64,000 nt of DNA from Actinophytocola glycyrrhizae (GTDB lineage Bacteria > Actinomycetota > Actinomycetes > Mycobacteriales > Pseudonocardiaceae), in contig NZ_JBHSIS010000007.1 in the NCBI RefSeq assembly GCF_042653545.1, positions 186,001 to 250,000 of the forward strand, written 5' to 3'. Of the stretch, positions 33,789 through 42,826 are shown piece by piece. The position numbers and the translations under genes were made by a program. The notes beneath the pieces are model-generated. The model was not told the DNA's origin. It saw only the letters and a list, made by a program, of their open reading frames with translations, and did not search any database. The first letter of the stretch is position 1. The number at the start of each line of letters is the position of its first letter.

Positions 33789-35132
33789 ATGGCATCCAAG
33801 CGCGTCGTGATCGTCGGAGGCGGGTTCGCCGGGTTCGAAACGGCCCGCTCGCTGCTCAAGTCCCTCCCGGAGGACGCAGACACCGAGATCGTCCTGGTCA
33901 ACCCGACCGACTACTTCCTCTACCTGCCGCTGCTGCCCGAGGTCGCCGCGGCGGTCATCGACCCGAGGCGGGTGACCGTGTCGCTCCCGGCCGCGCTGCC
34001 CGGTGTGCGGCTGGCCCTCGGCACCGTGTGCAAGATCGACCTGGACGGCCGTGCCGTCACCTACACCGACCCGGAGGGCCGCGACCACGAGCTCGGCTAC
34101 GACCGGCTCGTCCTCGCGGCGGGCAGCGTCAACAAGCTCCTGCCCATCCCCGGTGTCGCCGAGCACGCGCACGGGTTCCGCGGCGTTCCGGAGGCGCTCT
34201 ACCTGCGCGACCACGTCATCCGCCAGATCGAACTGGCCGCCGCGACCGACGACCAGGCCGAACGTGAGGCCCGCTGCACGTTCGTCGTCGTCGGCGCCGG
34301 CTACACCGGGACCGAGATCGCCGCGCAGGGACCGCTGTTCACCAGGGCCATCGCCGACCGGCACCCCGAGCTGCGCGACCAGAAGATCCGCTGGCTGCTG
34401 CTCGACATCGCGCCGAAGGTGCTGCCCGAGCTGAACCCGCGCCTGTCGCGGACCGCCGACAAGGTGCTGCGCTCCCGAGGCGTCGAGGTCCGCATGGGCG
34501 ACACGGTCGAGGAGGCCACCGCGGACGGCGTGAAGCTGAAGAGCGGTGACGTCGTGCCGACCCGCTCGCTGGTGTGGTGTGTCGGTGTGCGGCCGGACCC
34601 CGTGGTCGAGCAGACCGGCCTGACCACGCAGAAGGGCCGCCTCGTCGTCGAACCGACCCTGGCCGTGCCGGGGCACCCGGAGATCTTCGCGTGCGGCGAC
34701 GCCGCCGCGGTCCCCGACCTGACCCGTCCCGGCGAGATCACCGCCATGACCGCTCAGCACGCGTCCCGGCAGGGCAAGCTCGCGGGCCGCAACGTCGTCG
34801 CGTCCCTCACCGGCGGCAAGCTGAACCGGTACAAGCACCACGACCTGGGCTTCGTCGTCGACCTCGGCGGCAAGCAGGCCGCGGCCAACCCGCTGAAGAT
34901 CCCGCTCGGCGGCTTTCCCGCGAAGGTCGTCACCCGCGGCTACCACCTCGCCGCCATGCCGGGCAACCGCGTCCGCACGGCCGTCGACTGGCTCATGGAC
35001 GCGCTGATCGGGCGGCAGTCCGTACAGCTGGGCCTGGTCCGCGCACCACATGTGCCATTGGACACCGACAACCCGGAGGTGCCGTATTTCCCGGCTCTCG
35101 CCGCCGGTAGCCGGGCAGGGGAAGGGTCCTGA
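33789..35132 (+). CDS. ndh: Type II NADH dehydrogenase (NDH-2-like)
   Basis: A 447-residue membrane-peripheral flavoprotein. The FAD motif VVIVGGGFAGFETAR starts at residue 6 and the NADH motif VVVGAGYTGTEIAAQ is near 177. FACGDAAAVPD near 300 and the tail AVDWLMDALIGRQSVQLG (a likely membrane anchor) complete the NDH-2 plan. It passes electrons from NADH to quinone without proton pumping. ATG 33789 is chosen over an upstream ATG at 33759 because the Rossmann strand begins right after it. A TTGACG (33746-33751) may be its -35 box. Confidence 0.87.
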   Translation: MASKRVVIVGGGFAGFETARSLLKSLPEDADTEIVLVNPTDYFLYLPLLPEVAAAVIDPRRVTVSLPAALPGVRLALGTVCKIDLDGRAVTYTDPEGRDHELGYDRLVLAAGSVNKLLPIPGVAEHAHGFRGVPEALYLRDHVIRQIELAAATDDQAEREARCTFVVVGAGYTGTEIAAQGPLFTRAIADRHPELRDQKIRWLLLDIAPKVLPELNPRLSRTADKVLRSRGVEVRMGDTVEEATADGVKLKSGDVVPTRSLVWCVGVRPDPVVEQTGLTTQKGRLVVEPTLAVPGHPEIFACGDAAAVPDLTRPGEITAMTAQHASRQGKLAGRNVVASLTGGKLNRYKHHDLGFVVDLGGKQAAANPLKIPLGGFPAKVVTRGYHLAAMPGNRVRTAVDWLMDALIGRQSVQLGLVRAPHVPLDTDNPEVPYFPALAAGSRAGEGS

Positions 35133-36002
35133 TCAACCGCCCGCCGCGAGGACGTGGGCGCGGAACGCGGCCGACAGCGGCGGCAGCTCCCGACCCGCGA
35201 GCCACGCGACACCAATGTCGCGTTCGGACGGGACATCGGTCACCCGAAGGTGTGGTGCCGGGGAGGAGCTCTGGGGCGGTGGCACCAGCGCGACGCCAAG
35301 GCCCGCGGTGACCAGGCCGCGCAGTGTCTCGACCTCCTCGCCCTCGAACCCGACCCGGGGTGCGAACCCGGCGGCGGCGCACAGTGCCTCGGCCGTGGCA
35401 CGCAGGCCGTAGCCGGGGCGCAGCAGGATGAACGTCTCCTCGGCCGCGTCGGCCAGCCGCACCCGTTCGTGGGTGGCGAGGCGGTGGTCCGGCGGCACGG
35501 CCAGGCGCAGCGGCTCGACGAGCAGCCGCCGCCACTCGATCGCGGGCAGTCCCGGGTCGTCGCTGGTCAGCACGAGGTCGGCGGTGCCGTCGAGCAGTTC
35601 GGCGGTCAGGCCCTTCTCACCGTGCTGGCGCAACACGAACCGGGCCCGGGGGTGTCGTTCGCGGAAGCCGCGGATCACCCTCGGGACGAGCCACGTGCCG
35701 AGGGTGTGCAGGAACGCGAGCGGGACCGTGCCCGCGTCCGGGTCGACCAGCTCGCGGACCGTGCGCACACCCTGGTCGTAGCGGTCGAGCACGGCCTCGG
35801 CGTGTGCCTTGAACGCGTGGCCCGCCGGGGTGAGCGCCAGCGTGCGGCCCGCTCGCCGGAACAGCTCGGTGCCGACCTCGTGCTCGACTCGCCGCAGCGC
35901 CCTGGACAGCGCAGGCTGGGTGAGCCGGGCGCGGGCGGCGGTGTCGGTGACCGTCGCGCCGTTCGCGACCTGCTGGAAGAGACGCAGCACCGCCAGATCC
36001 AT
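35133..36002 (-). CDS. LysR-family regulator
   Basis: A 289-residue LysR regulator. The N-terminal HTH contains TDTAARARLTQPALSRALRRVEHEVGTELFRRAGRTLALTPAGHAF (residues 18-62). The remaining two-lobed effector domain ends with DIGVAWLAGRELPPLSAAFRAHV. It is divergent from the pyruvate-oxidase-like gene with a 99-bp intergenic region, so it likely controls that gene; I could not find a convincing T-N11-A site. Effector unknown. Confidence 0.9.
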   Translation of the reverse strand: MDLAVLRLFQQVANGATVTDTAARARLTQPALSRALRRVEHEVGTELFRRAGRTLALTPAGHAFKAHAEAVLDRYDQGVRTVRELVDPDAGTVPLAFLHTLGTWLVPRVIRGFRERHPRARFVLRQHGEKGLTAELLDGTADLVLTSDDPGLPAIEWRRLLVEPLRLAVPPDHRLATHERVRLADAAEETFILLRPGYGLRATAEALCAAAGFAPRVGFEGEEVETLRGLVTAGLGVALVPPPQSSSPAPHLRVTDVPSERDIGVAWLAGRELPPLSAAFRAHVLAAGG

Positions 36003-36101
36003 GCACTCAGCTTATGGGTCGTAGGAAGAAGCGGCATTGGACGCATGGTTTGCCGGGGCGGATGCTGACGGTAGGACTTCGGACGGTGAAGGGAAGCTGG
36101 G

Positions 36102-37835
36102 ATGGCGACGGTCGCGGAGCAGCTGGTGCGGACGCTGCGGGACGCCGGTGTGGAGCGGATCTACGGGATCGTCGGCGACAGCCTGAACCCGGTCGTCGAC
36201 GCGGTGCGCCGCACCGACGGGATCGAGTGGGTGCACGTCCGGCACGAGGAGGCGGCGGCGTTCGCCGCGGCGGCGGAAGCGCAGGTCACCGGAAAGCTGA
36301 CGGTGTGCGCGGGCAGCTGCGGGCCGGGCAACCTGCACCTGATCAACGGGCTGTACGACGCGCACCGCAGCGGTGCGCCCGTGCTGGCGATCGCCTCGCA
36401 CATCCCATCGACGCAGATCGGGACGGGCTTCTTCCAGGAGACGCACCCGGCCGAGCTGTTCCGCGAGTGCAGTCACTACAGCGAACTGGTGTCCGAGGCC
36501 GAGCAACTGCCGCGCCTGCTGCGGATCGCGATGCAGGCCGCCGTCGGCAAGCGGGGCGTTTCGGTGCTGTCGATCCCCGGCGACGTGGCCGACCGGCGCG
36601 CGGCCGGGCCGGTGTCGGTGCCGGTGACGCTGGTGCCGCCCTCGCCGGTGGCGCCGTCCGCCGAGGACGTCACCGACCTGGCCGCACGGTTGAACGCGGC
36701 CGAGAAGGTGATGCTGTTCGTCGGCGCGGGTGCGGCCGGTGCACACGACGAGGTGATGGCGCTGGCGGAAGCGCTGGCCGCGCCGGTCGGGCACTCGCTC
36801 GGCGGCAAGGAGGTCATCCAGTACGACAACGCCTACGACGTGGGGATGAACGGGCTGCTCGGGTACGGCGCGTGCTACGAGGCGATGCACGAGGCGGACC
36901 TGGTCGTGTTGCTGGGCACCGACTTCCCGTACGACAACTTCCTGCCGCAGGCCAGGACGGTGCAGGTCGACGTCGAGCCCGCGCACCTCGGGCGGCGGAC
37001 ACCGCTCGAGCTGGGGGTGCACGGGTCTGTCCGTGAGACGGTCGAGGCACTGCTGCCGCTGCTGCGGACCCGCGCGGACCGGTCGTTCCTGGACCGGATG
37101 CTGCTGCGGCACGCACGCAAGCTGGAGAAGGTCGTCGAGGCGTACACGTCCGGGGTGGCGCAGCGGACACCGATCCACCCGGAGTACGCGGCGTCGCTGG
37201 TCGACGAGGTCGCCGAGGACGACGCGGTGTTCACCGTGGACACCGGCATGGGCAACGTGTGGGCGTCGCGCTACCTGACTCCCAACGGCGAGCGGCGCGT
37301 GATCGGCTCGTTCCGGCACGGCAGCATGGCGAATGCGCTGCCGCAGGCCATCGGCGCCGCGCTCGCACAGCCCGGCAGGCAGGTGGTGTCGCTGTCCGGC
37401 GACGGCGGGCTGTCGATGCTGATGGGTGAGCTGCTGACGCTGTCCGCCTACGACGTGCCGGTGAAGGTCGTGGTGTTCAACAACGCCTCGCTCGGCATGG
37501 TGAAGCTGGAGATGCTGGTCGACGGGCTGCCGGACTACGGAACCGACCACCCCAAGGTCGACTTCGCCGCGATCGCGCGAGCGTGCGGGCTGTACGCGGA
37601 GCAGGTGACCGACCCGGGTGACGTGCGGGCGGCGTTGGAGAAGGCGTTCGCGCACCCCGGTCCCGCGGTGGTGGAACTGGTGACCGACCCGAACGCGCTG
37701 TCCATCCCGCCGAAGATCACGGGCGGGATGGTCCGCGGTTTCGCTCTGGCGGCGAGCAAGACGGTGCTGAACGGCGGTGTGGGCAAGATGGTCGAGATGG
37801 CCCGCAGCAACCTGCGCAACGCCCCGCGGCCGTGA
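36102..37835 (+). CDS. poxB: Pyruvate dehydrogenase (quinone)/PoxB-like TPP enzyme
   Basis: A 577-residue thiamine-diphosphate enzyme. The N-terminal active-site Glu is in HVRHEEAAAFAAAAEAQ near 50, the central FAD-type domain spans about 180-340, and the TPP/Mg motif GDGGLSMLMGEL near 432 is followed at the expected spacing by NN. SIPPKITGGMVRGFALA at the end matches PoxB-type membrane-activated enzymes. It would oxidise pyruvate to acetate and CO2 and feed electrons to quinone, which fits the neighbouring NDH-2. Probably under the divergent LysR regulator. Confidence 0.88.
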   Translation: MATVAEQLVRTLRDAGVERIYGIVGDSLNPVVDAVRRTDGIEWVHVRHEEAAAFAAAAEAQVTGKLTVCAGSCGPGNLHLINGLYDAHRSGAPVLAIASHIPSTQIGTGFFQETHPAELFRECSHYSELVSEAEQLPRLLRIAMQAAVGKRGVSVLSIPGDVADRRAAGPVSVPVTLVPPSPVAPSAEDVTDLAARLNAAEKVMLFVGAGAAGAHDEVMALAEALAAPVGHSLGGKEVIQYDNAYDVGMNGLLGYGACYEAMHEADLVVLLGTDFPYDNFLPQARTVQVDVEPAHLGRRTPLELGVHGSVRETVEALLPLLRTRADRSFLDRMLLRHARKLEKVVEAYTSGVAQRTPIHPEYAASLVDEVAEDDAVFTVDTGMGNVWASRYLTPNGERRVIGSFRHGSMANALPQAIGAALAQPGRQVVSLSGDGGLSMLMGELLTLSAYDVPVKVVVFNNASLGMVKLEMLVDGLPDYGTDHPKVDFAAIARACGLYAEQVTDPGDVRAALEKAFAHPGPAVVELVTDPNALSIPPKITGGMVRGFALAASKTVLNGGVGKMVEMARSNLRNAPRP

Positions 37836-38648
37836 TCAGCCCCGGTCGATGAGGGCGCGGACGAGTGCGTCGAGCGACCCGGGCGGCGGCAGGTTGCCCA
37901 TGTCGGCGACCTCGGTGTTGCCGGTGGTCACGGCGCGGTGGAGCAGCAGCGTCGCGTACGGGTTGCCGGCCTCGTAGTTGCTGTTCAGCTCGGTCAGCAG
38001 GGTGAGGAGCCGGTCGCTGGCGGGATGTCGTGTCGCGGCCAGCTCCCGCAGCAGCGCGGGATCGACGTACTCCTTGCGTGGCGCGGGTTCCTCTGGCGCG
38101 TCGACCGCCCTGTGGACGTAGTCCCTGAGGTTGCGCACGCCCGCGTACGCGGCGAACCCGTCCCCGGCGGTGATCGTCCAGCCGTCGCCGTCGGCGGTGA
38201 TGTCGACGGCCGCGCCGAGCGGTTCACGGCGCAGGACAGCGGGGAACGTGCGGACGTGGTGGGCGTGGTCGGCCCCGAACTGACGGTGGAAACGGGTGCT
38301 CGACATCGTGACCGGTCCCGTGCTCCTGACCCGGTTCGCGCACAGCCGGATCATCGCCAGGTAGGGCGCGATCTCGTGGTCGATCGTCAGCAGGCCCGCC
38401 GCCAGGGTCAGGCCGATCTCGCCGTCCTCGCCGAGCCAGATCGCCCGGTACCGCGTCCCGGCGTTGGTTCCCGTGGTGGGAAACGAGTCGACGATCACCT
38501 GGACGTCCGCGGCGGGGTCCTCCTCGCGCAGCCATTCGGTGAGCACGCGCGTGGTGGGCCAGGAGCCGTCCTCGCCCCGGGTGGTGAGGACTCCGCACAA
38601 CAGCAGCGACTGTCCGGCGGTCGGCTCGTCCCAGATGCTCTGTGCCAC
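37836..38648 (-). CDS. Hypothetical protein
   Basis: A ~270-residue soluble protein starting near GTG 38648 (GTG 38654 also possible). The N-terminal part has WDEPTAGQSLLLCGVLTTRGEDGSWPTTRVLTEWL; the middle has FHRQFGADHAHHVRTFPAVLRREPLGAAVDIT; the C-terminal ~70 residues form a helical bundle ending NLPPPGSLDALVRALIDRG. No catalytic motif is recognised. It follows the TmrB-like gene on the same strand across an 89-bp gap, so cotranscription is possible. The function is not assigned. Confidence 0.65.
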   Translation of the reverse strand: MAQSIWDEPTAGQSLLLCGVLTTRGEDGSWPTTRVLTEWLREEDPAADVQVIVDSFPTTGTNAGTRYRAIWLGEDGEIGLTLAAGLLTIDHEIAPYLAMIRLCANRVRSTGPVTMSSTRFHRQFGADHAHHVRTFPAVLRREPLGAAVDITADGDGWTITAGDGFAAYAGVRNLRDYVHRAVDAPEEPAPRKEYVDPALLRELAATRHPASDRLLTLLTELNSNYEAGNPYATLLLHRAVTTGNTEVADMGNLPPPGSLDALVRALIDRG

Positions 38649-38737
38649 CCGCACAGCGTATGCGGCCTGGCGGAGCAGGCCGGACCCGCAGGGCCGGACC
38701 GGACCGGAACAGACCGACCGTCCCCCAGGAGCGGACG

Positions 38738-39406
38738 TCAGTCGAAGCGGATGTGTTTCAGGCTCGTCCACGTGCGGCGGGCGTAGCCGCGCAGGCGGGT
38801 GTCCGTGTTCGGGGTCAGGTGCACGCCTGCCTTGGCCGCGACGTGGTCGGCCACCTCCTTGACGGTGAGGTCGTCGGTCCACACCCGGGTCGCGAACTCG
38901 GGGTCCTGCAGACGGGTCAGACATTCGTCTACTTTGGACATCGCCCAGGTTTCGCGGGCCAGTGTCGCGTTCTTGCCCGCGACGAACTGCACCACGTGGC
39001 CGAACCCGCGCTCCCGCAAGCGTTTCAGCACAGTTTCCCTGCGTGCCAGCAGTGAGAAGTGGTGGACCTCGTGGTCCATGTCGCGTAATCGGCCTACCGT
39101 CTCCTTGAGGTACTCGGGGTTGACGACTGTCATGGGTACGATCACCGGGCCGTTGTGCTTGCGCAGCACCAGGTCCAGGATCTCCACCACGCCCTCGCGC
39201 CATGACCTCAGGTTCTGGAAGTCGGTGCGCAGGGGTGGGGGCAGCATTCTGCGCATGCCAAAGCCTGCCTGCTCCGGATCACAGATCACGCTTCCGGGTG
39301 AGCGGCGGGACAGTTCGTGTGCTGTCTGGGTCTTGCCGCCACCGAAAGGGCCGTTCAGCCAGATCAGTTTCTCGGGGGTCGGGGGGACGCTCCCCAGAAG
39401 TCTCAT
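38738..39406 (-). CDS. TmrB-like P-loop ATPase
   Basis: A 222-residue P-loop protein: LIWLNGPFGGGKTQTAHELSRR (Walker A GPFGGGKT near residue 20), then DPEQAGFGMRRMLPP, VVEILDLVLRKHNGPVIVPMTVV, and HHFSLLARRETVLKRLRERG. This matches the TmrB family of tunicamycin-resistance ATP-binding proteins, which are kinase-like. Its ATG overlaps the DUF385 stop (ATGA, 39403-39406), so the two are coupled. Resistance to nucleoside antibiotics is possible but not shown. Confidence 0.82.
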   Translation of the reverse strand: MRLLGSVPPTPEKLIWLNGPFGGGKTQTAHELSRRSPGSVICDPEQAGFGMRRMLPPPLRTDFQNLRSWREGVVEILDLVLRKHNGPVIVPMTVVNPEYLKETVGRLRDMDHEVHHFSLLARRETVLKRLRERGFGHVVQFVAGKNATLARETWAMSKVDECLTRLQDPEFATRVWTDDLTVKEVADHVAAKAGVHLTPNTDTRLRGYARRTWTSLKHIRFD

Positions 39407-39807
39407 GCGCGTGTCAGTGCCACCAGCGGGATCTGTCGGTTCGCCTTCTTCTCGTGGTCGACGAGGAACGGGTTCGCCGCCGTGATCTCCGCCCATAAGC
39501 GGGCACGCTCGTCGCCGGTCAGTACTGTCGCCGTCGCCGGATAGGTCTCGTCGTCCCGCTCGACCGTCGCCGACGGGTCGGCGCGCAGGTTCGTGTACCA
39601 GTCGGGTGCCTTGGGCGCACCCGCGTTCGACGCCATGACCAGCACCCGGTCGCCGTCCGGATGGAACATCAGCGGTGTCGTGCGGTCGATGCCGGTCTTC
39701 GCGCCCTTCGTCGTCAGCAGCAGCAAGCGTTCCCGGTGCATGCCCTCGATCTCGCCGCCGGCGCGGAACTGCTCGATGACCCTGCGGTTGATCTCCTGGA
39801 TGTCCAT
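39403..39807 (-). CDS. DUF385/Ddn-like F420-dependent reductase
   Basis: A 134-residue split-barrel protein of the deazaflavin-dependent nitroreductase (Ddn) family. RERLLLLTTKGAKTGIDRTTPLMFHPDGDRVLVMASNAG followed by APDWYTNLRADPSATVE is the family signature for F420 binding. Members reduce quinones or nitro compounds with F420H2. ATG 39807 removes an unlikely 10-residue extension. Coupled to the TmrB-like gene by a 4-bp overlap. Confidence 0.88.
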   Translation of the reverse strand: MDIQEINRRVIEQFRAGGEIEGMHRERLLLLTTKGAKTGIDRTTPLMFHPDGDRVLVMASNAGAPKAPDWYTNLRADPSATVERDDETYPATATVLTGDERARLWAEITAANPFLVDHEKKANRQIPLVALTRA

Positions 39808-39977
39808 GGCGGACACGGTAGCCCGGCCCACCGACAATTCGTGCCGTCAGGTTCTTTCGCGGAACATGACCTCGATGGCCGGGCCCGCCACCGAACCGGA
39901 CCCGTGCCACCAGCTCCGCGTCCACATGCAACGGTTCCGGCGACGCAACGCGTGTCCTGCCGCCGGTAGCGTGATCC

Positions 39978-40214
39978 TTACTGCAGGTAGCCCTCCACGA
40001 CGTTGCCGGGGCGCGGCGAGGCTTCGTCCGGGTTCTCCCCGGCGGAGCGGCGGGCGCGGCGCTGGCGCAGCAGGTCCCAGCAGGTGTCCAGCTCGACCTC
40101 GATGGCGCGCAGCCGCTCGGGGTCAGGTTCCTGACCGGCGCGCTCCAGCTTGTGCTCCTCGTCGATGAGGAAGCCGATGCGGGCCGAGATCTCCTTGTCG
40201 TCCATGCCGTCCAT
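39978..40214 (-). CDS. DUF2630 family protein
   Basis: A 78-residue acidic helical protein: DDKEISARIGFLIDEEHKLERA, EPDPERLRAIEVELDTCWDLLRQRRARR, ending in RPGNVVEGYLQ. The pattern ExEHxL... CWDLLRQRRA...G-DP--A--RP---VEGYLQ is diagnostic of DUF2630, conserved in actinobacteria with unknown function. The start could be ATG 40214 or 40205. It stands alone. Confidence 0.85.
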   Translation of the reverse strand: MDGMDDKEISARIGFLIDEEHKLERAGQEPDPERLRAIEVELDTCWDLLRQRRARRSAGENPDEASPRPGNVVEGYLQ

Positions 40215-40379
40215 CGTCCCAGAGAGGTGGCATGCCTGCCGGGGACCGAGCACGCACGCGCCGCTCTCGCCGCCGCCAGGCAGGCGAGCGAGTGCCGCCC
40301 TCGCCCACGTCGTCGTCGAGAGACCACACTGCAGACCGTCGACCTGCCGCTGCGCCGGTTGCGGGCCGGGGCCCACCGG

Positions 40380-40874
40380 CTATCCGTGAGTGACGCGGTC
40401 CAGGAAAGCAGCCAGGTTCGCCGTGGTCCGCGCGATCTGCTGGTCGAGCGGCAGCGAGTCGTGGGCCCGCGCGCCGGGTTCCGTCTCCTTCTTGCCGCGC
40501 AGGTACAGCGAGCAGGCGAGGTCCGCGCACAGGTAGGAGCCGACGGAGTTGCCCTGCTGGCCTTCCTTGCCCGCCTTGCGTGCCGTCATGAGCGCGACGC
40601 CGTCGCCGCTGTGAGTGGTGAGGCACAACGCGCACATCGAGCGGCGAGCCCCCGCGGTCGGCTTGGCACGACGCAGCGTGACGCCCAGGAGACGGTCGCC
40701 GGACTCGGCGACCAGGTAGGCCCGGTCGGGGGCGCTCGGGTCCCGCCAGCCGAGGAAGTCGAGGTCGTCCCACGGAGAGGCGGCCAGCTCCCTAGGAACG
40801 GCCAGCCGCTTCGCCGCACCTTTGCTGCAGTTGACGAACGATGCGCGAATCTCACGCTCGGTGACCGGTCTCAT
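40380..40874 (-). CDS. FBP (EF-G-binding) zinc-finger domain protein
   Basis: A 164-residue protein with the FBP C-terminal treble-clef: RRSMCALCLTTHSGDGVALMTARKAGK near 78, then GSYLCADLACSLYLRGKK near 113. The Cys pairs form the zinc site. Related proteins bind elongation factor EF-G and rescue it from fusidic-acid-type inhibition; this function is inferred from the family. A repeated-TAGG palindrome lies 19 bp upstream of its ATG, suggesting tight control. Confidence 0.83.
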   Translation of the reverse strand: MRPVTEREIRASFVNCSKGAAKRLAVPRELAASPWDDLDFLGWRDPSAPDRAYLVAESGDRLLGVTLRRAKPTAGARRSMCALCLTTHSGDGVALMTARKAGKEGQQGNSVGSYLCADLACSLYLRGKKETEPGARAHDSLPLDQQIARTTANLAAFLDRVTHG

Positions 40875-40892
40875 GGCTGCGACGGTAAGCTA

Positions 40893-40928
40893 CCTAGGAG
40901 TCCTAGGCAAATCCTTTAGGCAGTTAGG
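40893..40928. promoter_or_regulatory. CCTAGG dyad and TAGG repeats upstream of the FBP gene
   Basis: CCTAGGAGTCCTAGG (40893-40907) consists of two copies of the self-complementary hexamer CCTAGG three bases apart, and additional TAGG half-sites begin at 40917 and 40925. It lies immediately upstream of the FBP-domain gene start. It looks like a multi-dimer repressor site; the binding protein is unknown. Confidence 0.45.
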
Positions 40929-40942
40929 CGCATTGCAGCCGG

Positions 40943-41670
40943 TCACGGTGCCGCTCTGCGGAGGTGGACCCGGTAGGAGTACTGCTCCGGCAGGAAGTGC
41001 GAGATCGCCAGTTCCACCGGTTCGCCTCGGGTCGAGTGGTAGGTGCGGTCCACTCGCAGCAGGGGGTCGCCCGGTGGGCAGGGCAGGTGGGTTGTCGCCG
41101 GGGAGGTGGCCGGTACCGCGGTGATGCTCTGTTCCGCCGCCCCGATCGGGAAGCGGGTGTCCACCATCGCGATCACCGTGACCGCGCTTGTCGCACCCGG
41201 TGACGTCAGTGCCGGCTCCGCCGCCAGCGTCGCGCCCACGTGCGGTGGCAGGTGCACCGTCGTCACGCAGAACGGGATGTCGTTGTGTATCCGGCGGAAC
41301 ACCACCGTGTGTACCGCGTCACCCGTCAGGTGTAGACGAGACGCGGCTTCGATGTCCACTCGGCGACGCAGTGGGGTCACGATCTCGAGCCTGGTGTCGA
41401 TCGACAGGCCCATCAGGTCGTCGATCGTGCCGAACTGGCGCAGGTAACGGCCGTCGCGTGGGTGGCGAACGTTCCCCTGCCCCGCACGCGGTGGACCAGG
41501 CCGTCCGCCACCAGGTCGTGGAACGCCCTGCGTACGGTCTGGCGGCTCACCTTGTACTCGTCCGCCAGTTCCGCTTCCGTCGGCAGGCGCACGCCGTCGC
41601 GGTACCGGCCCTGCACCAGTGCGTTGCGCAGTGTCCTCGCCAGTTGCCGGTAGGCGGGTTCGCGGGTCAT
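40943..41670 (-). pseudogene. GntR/HutC-type regulator split by a frameshift
   Basis: Two abutting frames make one regulator. The first (41413-41670) has the GntR winged helix: RQLARTLRNALVQGRYRDGVRLPTEAELADEYKVSRQTVRRAF and RVRGRGTFATHA. The second (40943-41413) is the UTRA ligand domain ending SHFLPEQYSYRVHLRR. Between them, the frame reading DGRYLRQFGTIDDLMGLS restores the expected linker, so one base appears lost near 41453-41460. Homologues are single ~240-residue proteins. Either a real frameshift or a sequence error; TGATG at 41411-41415 would still allow restart of the UTRA half. Its ATG overlaps the acyl-CoA dehydrogenase stop. Confidence 0.8.
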
Positions 41671-42818
41671 CAGCCCGGTAGGCCGCGGGACACCAGCTGC
41701 GCGGCGATCACGTTGCGCTGGATCTCGTTCGTGCCCTCGCCGACGATCATCAGTGGCGCGTCGCGGAAGTACCGTTCCACGTCGAACTCCGTCGAGTAGC
41801 CGTAGCCGCCGTGGATGCGGATCGCGTCCAGCGCTATCTCCATCGCCGTTTCCGATGCGAACAGCTTGGCCATGCCCGCTTCCAGGTCGGCGCGTTCGCC
41901 CGCGTCCACGCGCGTCGCGGCGAGCAGCACCAGCTGCCGTGCCGCTGTGTACTTCGTCGCCATGTCCGCCAGGTAGTTGCCGATCGACTGGTGCTTCCAG
42001 ATCGGTTTGCCGAACGCCTCCCGTTCCTTGGCGTACCGCAGCGCGTCGTCCAGGGCAGCCCGCGCCACTCCCAGCGCCCTCGATGCCACCTGGATGCGGC
42101 CCGTCTCCAGGCCAGTCATCATCTGGGCGAAACCCGCACCCTCCTTGCCGCCCAGCAGCGCCGAGGCGGGGGCCCGGTAGTCCGCGAACGACAGCTCGCA
42201 GCTCTCCACGCCCTTGTACCCCAGCTTCGGCAGGTCACGCGACACCGTCAGGCCCTCGCCGTGTTCCACCAGCAGGATGCCGATGCCCGCGTGCCTCGGG
42301 GTGGCGTCCGGATCCGTCTTGCACAGCAACGCGATCAGCCCCGAGCGGCGGGAGTTCGTGATCCACGTCTTCGTGCCGTTGACGACATAGCCGTCCGCGG
42401 TGCGCCGCGCGACCGTCGTCATGGCCTGCAGGTCGGAGCCGCCACCCGGTTCGGTGAGGGCCATCGTCGCGCGCACCTCGCCGGTCGCCATGCGGGGCAG
42501 ATAACGCTGTTTCTGTTCCTCGGTACCGAACCTGGTGATCAGCTTGGCGACCACCGTGTGCCCGCCCATCGCGCCCGCGAGGCTCATCCACCCGCGCGCG
42601 AGCTGCTCGGTGACCTGCACGTAGCACGGCATGGACACCGCGACCTCGCCGTACGGCTCGGGGATCGCGAGCCCGAAGACGCCCAGCTCCTTCATCTGCT
42701 CGATCAGCCGCTCCGGGTAGGTGTTCGCGTGCTCCAGCTCGCGCACCACCGGGCGCACCTCGCGGTCCACGAACTCGCGCACAGTGTCGACGATGGCCTG
42801 CTCTTCTTCGCTCAGCAT
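41670..42818 (-). CDS. Acyl-CoA dehydrogenase
   Basis: A 382-residue flavoprotein. ATMALTEPGGGSDLQAMTT near 125 (FAD/substrate signature), WITNSRRSGL near 158, and the C-terminal IHGGYGYSTEFDVERYFRDAPLMIVGEGTNEIQRNVIA carry the catalytic Glu in GEGTNE. It makes an alpha-beta double bond in an acyl-CoA. The neighbours (CoA-transferase upstream, GntR downstream, MaoC and CitE remnants) describe a small acid-CoA degradation cluster. ATG 42818 starts after the CoA-transferase stop by 8 bp. Confidence 0.92.
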   Translation of the reverse strand: MLSEEEQAIVDTVREFVDREVRPVVRELEHANTYPERLIEQMKELGVFGLAIPEPYGEVAVSMPCYVQVTEQLARGWMSLAGAMGGHTVVAKLITRFGTEEQKQRYLPRMATGEVRATMALTEPGGGSDLQAMTTVARRTADGYVVNGTKTWITNSRRSGLIALLCKTDPDATPRHAGIGILLVEHGEGLTVSRDLPKLGYKGVESCELSFADYRAPASALLGGKEGAGFAQMMTGLETGRIQVASRALGVARAALDDALRYAKEREAFGKPIWKHQSIGNYLADMATKYTAARQLVLLAATRVDAGERADLEAGMAKLFASETAMEIALDAIRIHGGYGYSTEFDVERYFRDAPLMIVGEGTNEIQRNVIAAQLVSRGLPG

Positions 42819-42826
42819 GGTTTCCC

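Noticed and set aside
30918..35051. A very long open frame on the minus strand (over 1300 codons) and similar long antisense frames elsewhere
   Set aside because: They are shadows of GC-rich coding on the other strand: Arg/Pro/Ala-rich, with no domains, and fully covered by well-supported genes.
36003..36101. LysR operator between the LysR gene and poxB
   Set aside because: No clear T-N11-A dyad could be found in the 99-bp region.
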